Shown here: one piece after another, positions 35,583 to 45,194 of the stretch | How positions within the stretch are numbered: position 1 is the stretch's first letter | Layout: every line of letters begins with the position of its first letter | Source: Sinorhizobium arboris LMG 14919 | Lineage (GTDB): Bacteria; Pseudomonadota; Alphaproteobacteria; Rhizobiales; Rhizobiaceae | Direction: 5' to 3' | Assembly (NCBI RefSeq): GCF_000427465.1 | Contig: NZ_ATYB01000008.1 | Location: 1,302,001-1,366,000, forward strand | DNA: 64,000 nucleotides | Translations under genes and position numbers: made by a program | The notes under the pieces: generated by a model | The model's input: only the letters and a program-made list of their open reading frames with translations | Database searches by the model: none | Told to the model about the DNA's origin: nothing

Positions 35583-35617
35583 ACTATACATCTTATAACT
35601 TTCCATAACCTTCGCAA

Positions 35618-35635
35618 ATGACAGGCCTGTGACAT
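35618..35635 (-). promoter_or_regulatory. PHO-box-like direct repeat for phn operon
   Basis: On the minus strand TGTCACAGGCCTGTCAT gives two TGTCA half-sites with an 11-base period, as in PhoB boxes, followed ~20 bases on by TTATAAG as a possible -10. The same bases form a wider near-palindrome GCAAATG...CATTTGC. It fits phosphate-starvation control of phnGHIJKL. Confidence 0.55.
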
Positions 35636-35674
35636 TTGCTAGGAAACTGGCGGCGAAGAAGCGGGGCGAAGAAG

Positions 35675-36409
35675 ATGGTGGCGAAGGTCGTCGAACGGCA
35701 GATGGGCGTGGCGCTATGGCGGCAGATTGCCGACAGGATACGGCTCGCGATCAGCAACGGCGACTATGACGCGACCGGCATGGTGCCGCCGGAGACGGCC
35801 CTTGCATCGGAATTCGGCGTCAATCGCCATACGGTCCGCAGCGCGCTGGCCGCACTCGCGGAGGAAGGACTGGTGCGCGCGGTGCAGGGGCGCGGCACGA
35901 TGATCGAGCGCAAGGATCGTGTGAGCTATCCGATCTCGCGGCGCACTCGCTTCTCGCAAGGTCTCGGCCGCCAGGTGAGGGAAATCGGAACAGAGCTCCT
36001 GGGGCATCGCCAAGTGTCGGCAAGCGGCGAAATTGCCGCTGCGCTTGGCGTCCCCCCGGGCACCCCTCTCATTGAGCTCAGCACCGTCAGCAGCGGCGAC
36101 GGGCGGCCGCTTTCAACGGCGGTCAGCTATTACCCCGCCGAGCGTTTTGCGAGGATGGCGAACGAATATGCGCGGCTCGGCTCGGTCACCAAGGCCTTTG
36201 CCGAGCATGGGCTCGACGACTACGTCCGTGTCTCGACGGAGATCGTCGCGCGGCACGCGGAGGCAGAGGAACTCTCGCTTCTGAAACTCTCGCCGGGGGC
36301 GATCGTCATGGAGACGCAATCGGTCAATGCCGATCTCGAAGGCCGCCCGGTCGAATATTCGCGAACGCGCTTTGCCGCCGACCGGATGAAGCTCCGGATC
36401 GAGACTTGA
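35675..36409 (+). CDS. phnF: GntR/HutC-family regulator, PhnF-like
   Basis: A 244-residue repressor: winged helix ~12-80 (VPPETALASEFGVNRHTVRSALAALAEEGLVRAVQGRGTMIE) and a UTRA effector domain (STVSSGDGRPLSTAVSYYPAERF, LLKLSPGAIVMETQSVNADLEGRPVEYSRTRF). The ATG at 35675 gives a normal PhnF length; a TTG at 35636 would extend it. Divergent from phnG, with both candidate sites lying between them. It most likely represses the phn operon until phosphonate or a metabolite is present. Confidence 0.88.
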   Translation: MVAKVVERQMGVALWRQIADRIRLAISNGDYDATGMVPPETALASEFGVNRHTVRSALAALAEEGLVRAVQGRGTMIERKDRVSYPISRRTRFSQGLGRQVREIGTELLGHRQVSASGEIAAALGVPPGTPLIELSTVSSGDGRPLSTAVSYYPAERFARMANEYARLGSVTKAFAEHGLDDYVRVSTEIVARHAEAEELSLLKLSPGAIVMETQSVNADLEGRPVEYSRTRFAADRMKLRIET

Positions 36410-36430
36410 ACTCGGCCGGACGCCGCGGAC

Positions 36431-38569
36431 CTACACGTTTCGCCGCTTGCCTTCGATCAGATCCAGTACGGCGCGCGCGGCGTCGAGTACTTGGGTGCCG
36501 GGGCCGAAGACCGCGGTGACGCCATTTTCCATCAGATAATCATAGTCCTGCCGAGGGATGACACCGCCGCAGACGACGATGATGTCCTCGCCGCCGCGCT
36601 TCTTCAGCGCCTCTGCGAGTTGCGGCATCAGCGTCCTGTGGCCGGCGGCAAGCGATGAAACGCCGACAACGGTGACCTCTTCGGCGAGCGCCAGATCGGC
36701 GGCTTCCTCCGGCGTCTGGAACAAGGGGCCTGCGACGACATCGAAGCCGATATCGCCGAAGGCGGATGCGATCACCTTGGCGCCGCGGTCGTGCCCATCC
36801 TGGCCGAGCTTGGCCACCATGATCTTCGGCTTCTGGCCGAAGCGCTTCGTCACTTCGGCGAGCCGCCCGGCGAGTACGCCGAGTTCCGGATCGCCTTCGT
36901 AAGCCTTGCCGTAGATATCGGTGACGACTTCCGGAATGGCGGTGTAATCGCCGAAAGCCTCGCGCATGGCGTCGGTGATTTCACCGACGGTGGCGCGCGC
37001 CCGGGCAGCCTCGACCGCGGCTGCGAGCAGATTTCCCTTGCCGCTGCGCGCCACATCGGCCAGCGCTTCCAGCGCTTGCTTCATCTTCTGCGAGTCCCGG
37101 CGCCGCCTGGTCTCCTCGATGCGCTTGACCTGTGCCGTCCGAACCGCGGCGTTGTCGATCTGGAGAATGTCGATCGGTTGCTCGTTATCGAGCCGGTACC
37201 TGTTGACGCCGACGATAACCTCCTCGGCGCGGTCGACGGCCGCCTGACGCCGGGTCGCGGCCTCCTCGATCAGCCGCTTCGGCAGGCCGGCATTGACTGC
37301 CTTCGTCATGCCCCCCAGCGCCTCCACTTCCTCGATCAGGGCCCAGGCCTTTTCGGCGAGCTCGTTCGTCAGGCTTTCGACGTAGTAGGAGCCGGCAAGC
37401 GGATCGGCGACCTTCGTCACGCCGGTCTCGTGCTGCAAGATCAACTGCGTATTGCGAGCGATACGGGCGGAGAAATCCGTCGGAAGCGCCATCGCCTCGT
37501 CGAAGGAATTGGTGTGAAGCGATTGCGTGCCGCCGAGCACGGCGGACATCGCCTCGAAGGCGGTGCGGATGATGTTGTTGTAGGGGTCCTGTTCCTGGAG
37601 CGAGACGCCGGACGTCTGGCAATGGGTCCGCAGCATCAGGGAGGACGCCTTCTCGGGTTTGAACTCCTTCATGATCCGCGTCCAGAGGAGCCGCGCGGCG
37701 CGCAGCTTCGCCGCCTCCATGAAGAAGTTCATGCCGACCGCGAAGAAGAAGGAGAGCCGGCCGGCGAAATCGTCGACGTTGAGCCCCTTGGCGAGTGCTG
37801 CGCGCACATATTCGCGCCCGTCGGCAAGGGTGAAGGCCAGTTCCTGCACGAGCGTCGCGCCTGCCTCCTGCATGTGATAGCCGGAGATCGAGATCGAATT
37901 GAACCTCGGCATCTCCTTCGCCGTGTATTCGATGATGTCGGCGACGATCCGCATCGAGGGTTCCGGCGGATAGATATAGGTGTTGCGGACCATGAACTCC
38001 TTGAGGATGTCGTTCTGGATGGTTCCCGACAGCTTGTCGCGCGACACGCCCTGTTCCTCGCCGGCGACGATGAAGGAGGCGAGGATCGGGATCACCGCGC
38101 CGTTCATGGTCATCGAAACGGAGATCCTGTCGAGCGGAATCCCGTCGAAAAGGATCTTCATGTCCTCCACCGAGTCGATCGCCACCCCTGCCTTGCCGAC
38201 ATCGCCCTCGACACGCGGGTGGTCGCTGTCATAGCCGCGGTGTGTGGCGAGGTCGAAGGCGACCGAGACGCCCTGCTGACCGGCAGCGAGGTTCCTGCGG
38301 TAGAAGGCGTTGGAGGCCTCAGCCGTCGAGAAACCGGCATATTGCCGGATCGTCCAGGGCCGGCCGGCATACATGGTGGCGCGGGGGCCGCGCACGAAGG
38401 GTTCGAATCCGGGGAGCGAGGTCAGATGGCCGATGCCGGAGATGTCGTCGCTCGTATAGAGCGGCTTGATGTCGATGCCCTCGGGCGTGTGCCAGACGAG
38501 GCTCTCGGGGGAGGCCTTCAGCTCCTTCTCGGCGAGGGCTTCCCAGTCCTTGATGGTTTTTTCGCTCAT
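36431..38569 (-). CDS. bhbA: Methylmalonyl-CoA mutase (BhbA)
   Basis: A 712-residue adenosylcobalamin enzyme. The TIM-barrel substrate domain (~1-550) includes [50 protein letters not shown] and [11 protein letters not shown]; the C-terminal cobalamin domain has [16 protein letters not shown] with the axial His, then GVSSLAAGH and [12 protein letters not shown]. It isomerises methylmalonyl-CoA to succinyl-CoA. ATG 38569 follows GGAGTGG. It is the last step of the propionyl-CoA pathway with pccB/pccA upstream; the epimerase and the MeaB chaperone are not in the window. Confidence 0.96.
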   Translation of the reverse strand: MSEKTIKDWEALAEKELKASPESLVWHTPEGIDIKPLYTSDDISGIGHLTSLPGFEPFVRGPRATMYAGRPWTIRQYAGFSTAEASNAFYRRNLAAGQQGVSVAFDLATHRGYDSDHPRVEGDVGKAGVAIDSVEDMKILFDGIPLDRISVSMTMNGAVIPILASFIVAGEEQGVSRDKLSGTIQNDILKEFMVRNTYIYPPEPSMRIVADIIEYTAKEMPRFNSISISGYHMQEAGATLVQELAFTLADGREYVRAALAKGLNVDDFAGRLSFFFAVGMNFFMEAAKLRAARLLWTRIMKEFKPEKASSLMLRTHCQTSGVSLQEQDPYNNIIRTAFEAMSAVLGGTQSLHTNSFDEAMALPTDFSARIARNTQLILQHETGVTKVADPLAGSYYVESLTNELAEKAWALIEEVEALGGMTKAVNAGLPKRLIEEAATRRQAAVDRAEEVIVGVNRYRLDNEQPIDILQIDNAAVRTAQVKRIEETRRRRDSQKMKQALEALADVARSGKGNLLAAAVEAARARATVGEITDAMREAFGDYTAIPEVVTDIYGKAYEGDPELGVLAGRLAEVTKRFGQKPKIMVAKLGQDGHDRGAKVIASAFGDIGFDVVAGPLFQTPEEAADLALAEEVTVVGVSSLAAGHRTLMPQLAEALKKRGGEDIIVVCGGVIPRQDYDYLMENGVTAVFGPGTQVLDAARAVLDLIEGKRRNV

Positions 38570-38631
38570 TGGTTCCACTCCGAATAGCTTTGGCCGGGGC
38601 TTGGCCCTCATCGGTACCGATGAAACCGCAA

Positions 38632-38743
38632 GCCCCTCATCCGCCTGCCGGCACCTTCTCCCCGCAAGCGGGGCGAAGGAGACTCGCGGCGCAGTCTTAA
38701 GTCCCCTCTCCCCGCGTGCGGGGAGAGGGCTAGGGTGAGGGGC
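38632..38743. repeat. RIME-type palindromic element between pccA and bhbA
   Basis: It begins GCCCCTCATCCGCCTGCCGG and ends GGGTGAGGGGC. Hairpins: CCTTCTCCCCGC...GCGGGGCGAAGG at ~38653-38679 and CCCTCTCCCCGCGTGCGGGG with its complement GAGAGGG at ~38703-38728. It splits a co-directional operon, so its structure lies in the bhbA leader and may attenuate or protect the message. Confidence 0.8.
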
Positions 38744-38795
38744 AAAGCTGCCGCTCCTCACGGCGGCATCTCAGCGCCTCCTCAACGCTGAACCA

Positions 38796-40808
38796 TCACT
38801 CGAACTCCATGATCAACTCGTCCACCGCGAGGCTCGCGCCGGCTTCGATGGCCACACGCTTCACGACCGCACGCTTTTCCGCTCTCAGAATGTTTTCCAT
38901 CTTCATCGCCTCGACGACGGCGATCGCCTGTCCGGCCTCGACCGTTTCGCCGGCCGTGACCGTGATCGACGTCACCACCCCCGGCATCGGGCAGAGCAGC
39001 ATCTTCGACGTGTCCGGCGGCAGCTTCTTCGGCATCAGCCGGGCGAGCTCGGCGATGCGCGGGCTTCTGACCCGTGCAACGACGTCGATTCCGCGCCAGC
39101 GCAGCCGGATCCCGGTGCCGGCAAGCTCGACCTTCACGCTCATGGGCTGATTGTCGATGTTGAAAGCGCTGCGGGTGCGGCCGGGCGCCCAGTCGGTTGC
39201 GACGGACACGGATGTCCCGTCGGCGAAGCGGACATAGGTACCGTCGGCGGAAGCTTCGCATGTGACCTGAATTTCGTGCCCGTCGAGGCTCGCCACCCAT
39301 GCATGGCCGACGACGCGGCGGTGGTTGCCGATGGTGCCCGAAATCCGGCTGGCACGCTCCTGCAGCGTCTGGTTGACCGTCACCGCGACGGCGGCGAGCC
39401 TCCGAGCGGATGCCTCATCCGGCGCCACGCCGTGAAAGCCGCCGGCAAACTCCTCGGCAATGTAGGCCGTGGTCAGCCGTCCCTCACGGAAACGCTCCTG
39501 CTGCATGACGGCTGCGAGGAAGGGCAGGTTGTGGCCGATGCCCTCTACCTCGAATGCATCGAGCGCATCGGCCATCGCCCGGACCGCCGTCGGCCGGTCC
39601 GGTCCCCAGGTACAAAGCTTGGCGATCATCGGGTCGTAATACATCGAGATCTCGCCGCCTTCGAAGACGCCGGTATCGTTGCGGATGACGGTACCGTCCG
39701 CCTGCGCGCCTTCCTCCGGCGGGCGATAGCGCGTAAGCCGGCCGATCGAGGGCAGGAAATTGCGGTAGGGGTCTTCCGCATAAAGTCTGCTTTCGATGGC
39801 CCAGCCGTCGAGCTTCACGTCTTTCTGGGCGAAAGCGAGCTTCTCTCCGGCCGCGGCGCGGATCATCTGTTCGACGAGATCGAGTCCGGTGACGAGTTCG
39901 GTTACCGGATGCTCGACCTGCAGCCGCGTGTTCATTTCGAGGAAGTAGAAGTTGCGGCCGGCGTCCACGATGAACTCGACCGTGCCGGCCGAATAATAAC
40001 CGACGGCTTTTGCCAGCGCGACCGCCTGCTCGCCCATGGCGCGGCGCGTTTTCTCGTCGAGGAAGGGCGAGGGCGCCTCTTCGATGACCTTCTGGTTCCG
40101 CCGCTGGATTGAGCATTCGCGCTCGCCGAGATAGACGACATTGCCATGCATGTCGCCGAGCACCTGGATTTCGATGTGGCGGGGCTCGGTGACGAATTTT
40201 TCGATGAAGATGCGATCGTCGCCGAAGGAGCTTTTCGCCTCGTTCTTCGACGACTGGAAGCCCTCGCGTGCCTCGCGTTCGTTCCAGGCGATCCGCATTC
40301 CCTTGCCGCCGCCGCCGGCGGAAGCCTTGATCATCACCGGAAAGCCGATCTCAGCGGCGATGCGCGCGGCCTCGTCCGCATCTTCGATCAGACCCATGTG
40401 GCCGGGAACGGTGGAGACGCCCGCTTCGGCGGCGAGCTTCTTCGAAGTGATCTTGTCGCCCATCGCCTCGATCGCCCGGACCGGCGGGCCGATGAAGGTC
40501 ACGCCTTCCTTCTCCAAAGCCTCGGCGAAGGCGGCGTTTTCGGAGAGGAAGCCGTAGCCCGGATGCACGGCATCCGCCCCGGTCCTGCGGATCGCCTCGA
40601 GGATATTCTCGATGACGATGTAGGACTGGCTGGAGGGGGAGGGGCCGATATGGACGGCCCCGTCCGCCATGCGCACATGCATGGCGTCGCGGTCGGCATC
40701 CGAATAGACCGCGACGGTCGGGATGCCGAGAGTCTTCGCGGTGCGGATGATGCGGCAGGCGATTTCACCACGATTGGCGATGAGGATCTTTTTGAACATG
40801 TGTCCCAT
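38796..40808 (-). CDS. pccA: Propionyl-CoA carboxylase alpha subunit
   Basis: A 670-residue biotin-dependent subunit: biotin carboxylase domain ~1-450 (KKILIANRGEIACRIIRTA, ASAGGGGKGMRI, FLEMNTRLQVEHPVTELVTGLDLVEQ) and a C-terminal biotin carrier with VEAMKMENIL, whose Lys takes biotin. The first ATG (40808) follows GGGAG; a second ATG is at 40799. It carboxylates biotin, which pccB uses to make methylmalonyl-CoA. The pccB stop is 12 bases before its start. Confidence 0.96.
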   Translation of the reverse strand: MGHMFKKILIANRGEIACRIIRTAKTLGIPTVAVYSDADRDAMHVRMADGAVHIGPSPSSQSYIVIENILEAIRRTGADAVHPGYGFLSENAAFAEALEKEGVTFIGPPVRAIEAMGDKITSKKLAAEAGVSTVPGHMGLIEDADEAARIAAEIGFPVMIKASAGGGGKGMRIAWNEREAREGFQSSKNEAKSSFGDDRIFIEKFVTEPRHIEIQVLGDMHGNVVYLGERECSIQRRNQKVIEEAPSPFLDEKTRRAMGEQAVALAKAVGYYSAGTVEFIVDAGRNFYFLEMNTRLQVEHPVTELVTGLDLVEQMIRAAAGEKLAFAQKDVKLDGWAIESRLYAEDPYRNFLPSIGRLTRYRPPEEGAQADGTVIRNDTGVFEGGEISMYYDPMIAKLCTWGPDRPTAVRAMADALDAFEVEGIGHNLPFLAAVMQQERFREGRLTTAYIAEEFAGGFHGVAPDEASARRLAAVAVTVNQTLQERASRISGTIGNHRRVVGHAWVASLDGHEIQVTCEASADGTYVRFADGTSVSVATDWAPGRTRSAFNIDNQPMSVKVELAGTGIRLRWRGIDVVARVRSPRIAELARLMPKKLPPDTSKMLLCPMPGVVTSITVTAGETVEAGQAIAVVEAMKMENILRAEKRAVVKRVAIEAGASLAVDELIMEFE

Positions 40809-40820
40809 CGGGTTCTCCCG

Positions 40821-42353
40821 TCAAAGCGGGATGGTGTCGTGTTTGCGCCAGCGGGTCTCGACCTGCTTGTTGCGCAAGGAGGCGAAGGCGCGGGCGATGC
40901 GGCGTCGGGAGGAGTGCGGCATGATCACCTCGTCGATGAAGCCTCTCTCGGCGGCGACGAAGGGATTGGCGAAGCGCTCTTCATATTCTTTCGTCCGGGC
41001 TGCGATCTTCTCGGGATCGCCGAGTTCGGAACGGTAGAGTATCTCGGTCGCGCCCTTGGCGCCCATCACGGCGATCTCGGCCGTCGGCCAGGCATAGTTC
41101 ACGTCGGCTCCTATGTGTTTGGATGCCATGACGTCATAGGCGCCACCATAGGCCTTGCGCGTGATCAGCGTCACCATGGGAACCGTCGCCTGGCTATAGG
41201 CGAAGAGCAGCTTGGCACCGTGCTTGATGACGCCGCCATATTCCTGGCTCGTGCCCGGCAGGAAGCCCGGCACGTCGACCAGCGTCAGGATCGGGATCGA
41301 GAAGGCGTCGCAGAAGCGGACGAAGCGGGCCGCCTTGCGCGAGGAATCGATGTCGAGGCAGCCGGCGAGAACCATCGGCTGGTTGGCGACGACGCCGACG
41401 GTCTGGCCCTCGATGCGGATGAAGCCGGTGATGATGTTGCGGGCGAAGCTCGCCTGCAGTTCGAAGAAATCGGCTTCGTCGGCAATGGCGAGGATCAGTT
41501 CCTTCATGTCGTATGGCTTGACGGCACTGTCCGGGATCAGGCTGTCGAGGCGCATCTCTATGCGTCCCGGATCGTCATGGAAGGGCCGGACCGGCGGCTT
41601 CTCGCGGTTGTTGAGCGGCAGGAAATCGAAGAGCAGGCGCACATGTTCGAGCGCCTCTATGTCGTTTTCGTAGGCGCCGTCGGCGACGGAGGATTTCGTC
41701 GTATGCGTGCGGGCGCCGCCGAGCTCTTCCGCGGTCACGATCTCATTGGTGACCGTCTTGACGACATCCGGGCCGGTCACGAACATGTAGGAACTGTCGC
41801 GCACCATGAAGATAAAGTCGGTCATCGCCGGCGAGTAGACGGCGCCGCCGGCGCAGGGGCCCATGATCACCGAAATCTGGGGAATGACGCCCGAAACCTC
41901 TGCGTTGCGGCGGAAGACCTCGGCATAGCCGGCGAGCGAGGCGACACCCTCCTGGATGCGGGCGCCGCCGGAATCGTTGAGGCCGATCACCGGCGCACCG
42001 TTGCGCGCGGCCATGTCCATGATCTTGCAGATCTTCTGGGCATGCGTCTCGGAGAGCGAGCCGCCGAGGACCGTGAAGTCCTGGCTGAAGACATAGACCT
42101 GGCGGCCGTTGATCGTGCCCCAGCCGGTGACGACGCCGTCGCCTGGGATCTTCTGGCCAGCCATGCCGAAATCGACGCTGCGATGCGTCACGTACATGTC
42201 GTATTCTTCGAAGGAGCCCTCGTCCAGAAGCACGTCGATGCGCTCGCGGGCCGTCAGCTTGCCCTTGCCGTGCTGCGCAGCGATGCGGCGTTCGCCGCCG
42301 CCCGCCCGCGCCTCGGCCCGTCGGGCTTCCACCTGCTCAAGTATCGCACGCAT
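40821..42353 (-). CDS. pccB: Propionyl-CoA carboxylase beta subunit
   Basis: A 510-residue carboxyltransferase of the crotonase-like fold: [27 protein letters not shown] at the N-terminus, [24 protein letters not shown] and [17 protein letters not shown] form the oxyanion and acyl-CoA sites, and [28 protein letters not shown] the biotin side. ATG 42353 follows GGGAGGAG. First gene of pccB-pccA-bhbA, divergent from the ScfR-type regulator. Confidence 0.96.
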   Translation of the reverse strand: MRAILEQVEARRAEARAGGGERRIAAQHGKGKLTARERIDVLLDEGSFEEYDMYVTHRSVDFGMAGQKIPGDGVVTGWGTINGRQVYVFSQDFTVLGGSLSETHAQKICKIMDMAARNGAPVIGLNDSGGARIQEGVASLAGYAEVFRRNAEVSGVIPQISVIMGPCAGGAVYSPAMTDFIFMVRDSSYMFVTGPDVVKTVTNEIVTAEELGGARTHTTKSSVADGAYENDIEALEHVRLLFDFLPLNNREKPPVRPFHDDPGRIEMRLDSLIPDSAVKPYDMKELILAIADEADFFELQASFARNIITGFIRIEGQTVGVVANQPMVLAGCLDIDSSRKAARFVRFCDAFSIPILTLVDVPGFLPGTSQEYGGVIKHGAKLLFAYSQATVPMVTLITRKAYGGAYDVMASKHIGADVNYAWPTAEIAVMGAKGATEILYRSELGDPEKIAARTKEYEERFANPFVAAERGFIDEVIMPHSSRRRIARAFASLRNKQVETRWRKHDTIPL

Positions 42354-42398
42354 CGCTCTCCTCCCGTTTTTTGCTGATTGTGCAGAGGCTTGCCGACC

Positions 42399-42493
42399 TT
42401 CGCAATAGCGCCGAAGGCCGGATGGAAAAACCGTCGATCATGTGCAAAGGTGAAACATACAAAATTGCGAAGCGCAAATTGCAAAATTGCGAA
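42399..42493. promoter_or_regulatory. Clustered ScfR/PccR-type operators
   Basis: The 8-mer ATTGC(G/A)AA occurs directly at 42464-42471, 42478-42485 and 42486-42493, and inverted (TTCGCAAT) at 42399-42406. GTGCAAAG at 42442-42449 is a degenerate extra. Rhodobacter PccR binds paired TTTGCAAA-like sites, so these probably control pccB and the regulator itself. Confidence 0.65.
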
Positions 42494-42506
42494 ACGGGCT
42501 GCAAAC

Positions 42507-43925
42507 ATGGCGATCGGCAAGCTTTATATCGGCCGCAAGGTCAGGGATCTGAGGGATGGCAAGCGGCTGACCCAGGGGCAGTTCGCCGAGCGCATAGGCA
42601 TTTCGACGAGCTACCTCAACCAGATCGAGAACAACCAGCGGCCCGTCTCTGCGGCGGTGCTTCTGGCGCTCGCGGAGAAGTTCCAGATCGACATCGCCGA
42701 GCTTTCCTCCGGCGAAAGCGACCGGCTTCTGTCGGCGTTGTCGGAGGCCTTGAGCGATCCCCTGTTCGAGACATACTCGCCGAGCCTGCAGGAGCTGAAG
42801 CTCGTCGCGCAGAACGCGCCGGGGCTCGCACATGCGCTGATCTCCTGTCACCAAGCCTATCGGCGCAACAGCGAACAGCTCGCCAGCATAGACGATACGA
42901 TCGGCCGCGGCGCTTCCTTCGTGGAGACGACGCCTTACGAAGAGGTGCGCGACTTCTTCCACTTCGTCGACAACTACATTCACGAGATCGACATGCTTGC
43001 CGAGACGCTTGCGGACGGTCTCGGCCTCGGCGACGGCGACAACCACGCGGCCCTCGCCGCCTATCTGGAAGCGCGCCACGGGGTGCGCGTCGTCCGCGGC
43101 GCGGCCGGCGACGAGGCGATCCGCCGTTTCGATCCGCGCGCCCGTGTACTGACGCTCAATCCTTATGCGCCGGCGGCCACGCGCGACTTCCAGCTTGCAT
43201 TGCAGATCGCCCAGCTGCACGCCCGCGAGGAGATCGACCGGGTGGCGGGAAGCGCCGGATTCCGGACCGAGGAAGCCTATGAGATCTGTCGAATCGGCCT
43301 GCAGAATTATTTCGCCGGCGCGCTGATCCTGCCCTACCAGCCGTTCCTGAAAGCCGCGCGCGAGTTGCGCCATGACATGGAGCTCCTCGCAGCCCGTTTC
43401 GGCGCCTCTCTGGAACAGGTCTGCCATCGGCTTTCGACGCTCCAGCGGCCAGGCCAGAAGGGCATCCCGATCTTCTTCGCGCGGATCGACCGGGCCGGCA
43501 ACATCACCAAGCGCCACAGCGCCGCCAAGCTGCAATTCGCCCGTTTCGGCGCGGCCTGTCCGCTCTGGAACGTGCACCAGGCCTTCGAGACCCCTGGCCG
43601 GATCATTCGCCAGCTTGCCGAGACTCCGGATGGCGTGCGCTATCTCTGTCTTGCGACCCAGATCACCAAGGGCGGCGGCGGTTACCGGGCCGCCCATCCG
43701 CGCTATGCGCTGGCGCTCGGCTGTGAGATCTCCTACGCCGACGCCTTCGTCTATGCGGACGACATGGATCTCGGCAATCGCGCCGCTTACGATCCGATCG
43801 GCATTTCCTGCCGCATTTGCGAGCGCACCAGATGCGCAAGTCGCGCCGTGCCGCCGCTCAAGCGCAAGCTGATTGTCGACCATGACATGCGCGGCGCACT
43901 GCCGTATCGTTTGAGTGAGAGCTGA
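42507..43925 (+). CDS. Short-chain fatty acyl-CoA regulator (ScfR/PccR/RamB family)
   Basis: A 472-residue regulator. An XRE helix-turn-helix at ~8-62 (RKVRDLRDGKRLTQGQFAERIGISTSYLNQIENNQRPVS), an IrrE-like middle region and a C-terminal block ending CRICERTRCASRAVPPLKRK with clustered Cys, as in ScfR proteins. These sense propionyl-CoA or related acyl-CoAs and switch on carboxylase genes. Divergence from pccB and the operator cluster between them make it the pccB-pccA-bhbA regulator. ATG 42507 lies just past the operators and lacks a strong ribosome site. Confidence 0.9.
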   Translation: MAIGKLYIGRKVRDLRDGKRLTQGQFAERIGISTSYLNQIENNQRPVSAAVLLALAEKFQIDIAELSSGESDRLLSALSEALSDPLFETYSPSLQELKLVAQNAPGLAHALISCHQAYRRNSEQLASIDDTIGRGASFVETTPYEEVRDFFHFVDNYIHEIDMLAETLADGLGLGDGDNHAALAAYLEARHGVRVVRGAAGDEAIRRFDPRARVLTLNPYAPAATRDFQLALQIAQLHAREEIDRVAGSAGFRTEEAYEICRIGLQNYFAGALILPYQPFLKAARELRHDMELLAARFGASLEQVCHRLSTLQRPGQKGIPIFFARIDRAGNITKRHSAAKLQFARFGAACPLWNVHQAFETPGRIIRQLAETPDGVRYLCLATQITKGGGGYRAAHPRYALALGCEISYADAFVYADDMDLGNRAAYDPIGISCRICERTRCASRAVPPLKRKLIVDHDMRGALPYRLSES

Positions 43926-43933
43926 TCTCCCTT

Positions 43934-43953
43934 TCTGTTCGTTTTTGAACAGA
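43934..43953. promoter_or_regulatory. Inverted repeat TCTGTTC-N6-GAACAGA
   Basis: Perfect 7-base arms at 43934-43940 and 43947-43953, located 9 bases after the regulator stop and ~87 bases before the acyl-CoA dehydrogenase. It lacks a following T-run, so it is either a weak terminator or an operator for the valine-type operon. Confidence 0.4.
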
Positions 43954-44039
43954 TACTGTGAGAATTTACGCCTGTGCCTGTACGGCATTTGTTGTAACTA
44001 GGCGCTACACCATCACTATGCGGTCAGGAGGACATGCAT

Positions 44040-45182
44040 ATGGATTTTCGCCTGTCGGAGGAACAGGAGGCCATCCGCACGATGGCGCTCGATTTTGCGC
44101 GGGATGAGATCGCGCCCCACGCCGTCGACTGGGATCAGCAGAAGCATTTTCCGGTGGAGACGTTGCGCGCGGCGGCTGCGCTCGGAATGGCCGGCATCTA
44201 TGTCCGCGACGATGTCGGCGGAACGGGACTTACCCGCCTCGACGCGGCAATGATCATCGAGGCGCTCGCGACCGGCTGCCCGGCGATCGCCTCTTTCGTT
44301 TCGATCCACAATATGTGCGCCGGTATGATCGACCGCTACGGCACGGACGAGCAGCGCCGCCGCCTGCTTCCGCCGCTTCTCACGATGGGGGTTCTGGCGA
44401 GCTACTGCCTGACGGAGCCCGGCTCCGGCTCGGACGCGGCCGCACTCAAGACAAAGGCGGTGCGCGAGGGCGACGCCTACCTGCTTACCGGCCAGAAACA
44501 GTTCATTTCCGGCGCCGGCGAGTCCGGCCTCTATATCGTCATGGCTCGCACTGGCGAGGAGGGGCCGAAGGGTATCTCCGCCTTTATCGTCGAGAAGGAA
44601 GCTTCGGGGCTCACCTTCGGTGCCAACGAGAAGAAGATGGGCTGGCATGCCCAGCCGACGCGGGCAGTGATGCTCGACAATGTTCGCGTTCCCCTGGCGA
44701 ACCGCCTTGGGGCGGAGGGCGAGGGCTTCAGGATCGCCATGGCCGGCCTCGACGGCGGCCGGCTCAACATCGCCGCCGCTTCGCTTGGCGGCGCGCAATC
44801 CGCTTTCGACAAGGCGCTCGCCTATGCTCAGGAAAGGCGGGCTTTCGGAAAGGCGATCGGCGAATTCCAGGCGCTGCAGTTCCGCCTTGCCGATATGGCG
44901 ACGGACCTCGAAATCGCCCGGACCTTCCTCTGGCGGGCGGCCTCCGCGCTCGATGCGGCGGATGCGGAGGCGACGAAGCTCTGCGCCATGGCCAAACGTT
45001 TTGTCACGGATCGCTGCTTTGCTGTCGCCAATGACGCACTGCAATTGCATGGCGGCTACGGCTATCTCGCCGAGTACGGAGTCGAGAAGATTGTCCGCGA
45101 CCTGAGGGTGCACCAGATACTCGAAGGTACCAACGAGATCATGCGGCTGATCGTGTCGCGTGCGATCATGGGACGGAAATAG
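44040..45182 (+). CDS. Acyl-CoA dehydrogenase (isobutyryl-CoA type)
   Basis: A 380-residue FAD enzyme. CLTEPGSGSDAAALKTKA and FISGAGESGLYIVMART form the FAD/substrate regions, and QILEGTNEIMRLIVSRAIMG holds the catalytic Glu in the short-branched-chain/isobutyryl-CoA position. ATG 44040 is preferred over 44034 because of the spacing from AGGAGG (44026-44031). The following hydrolase and dehydrogenase define valine breakdown, so isobutyryl-CoA to methacrylyl-CoA is the likely reaction. Confidence 0.9.
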   Translation: MDFRLSEEQEAIRTMALDFARDEIAPHAVDWDQQKHFPVETLRAAAALGMAGIYVRDDVGGTGLTRLDAAMIIEALATGCPAIASFVSIHNMCAGMIDRYGTDEQRRRLLPPLLTMGVLASYCLTEPGSGSDAAALKTKAVREGDAYLLTGQKQFISGAGESGLYIVMARTGEEGPKGISAFIVEKEASGLTFGANEKKMGWHAQPTRAVMLDNVRVPLANRLGAEGEGFRIAMAGLDGGRLNIAAASLGGAQSAFDKALAYAQERRAFGKAIGEFQALQFRLADMATDLEIARTFLWRAASALDAADAEATKLCAMAKRFVTDRCFAVANDALQLHGGYGYLAEYGVEKIVRDLRVHQILEGTNEIMRLIVSRAIMGRK

Positions 45183-45194
45183 GAAGGATTTTCG

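Noticed and set aside
36791-38587. A 598-codon frame antisense to bhbA
   Set aside because: Shadow of methylmalonyl-CoA mutase; composition follows the complement of its codons.
38632-38743. CRISPR-like appearance of repeated palindromes
   Set aside because: Copies are far apart, single and without spacers; they are dispersed RIME-type elements.
40146-42377. A 743-codon plus-strand frame across pccA/pccB
   Set aside because: Antisense shadow; the minus strand encodes canonical carboxylase subunits.
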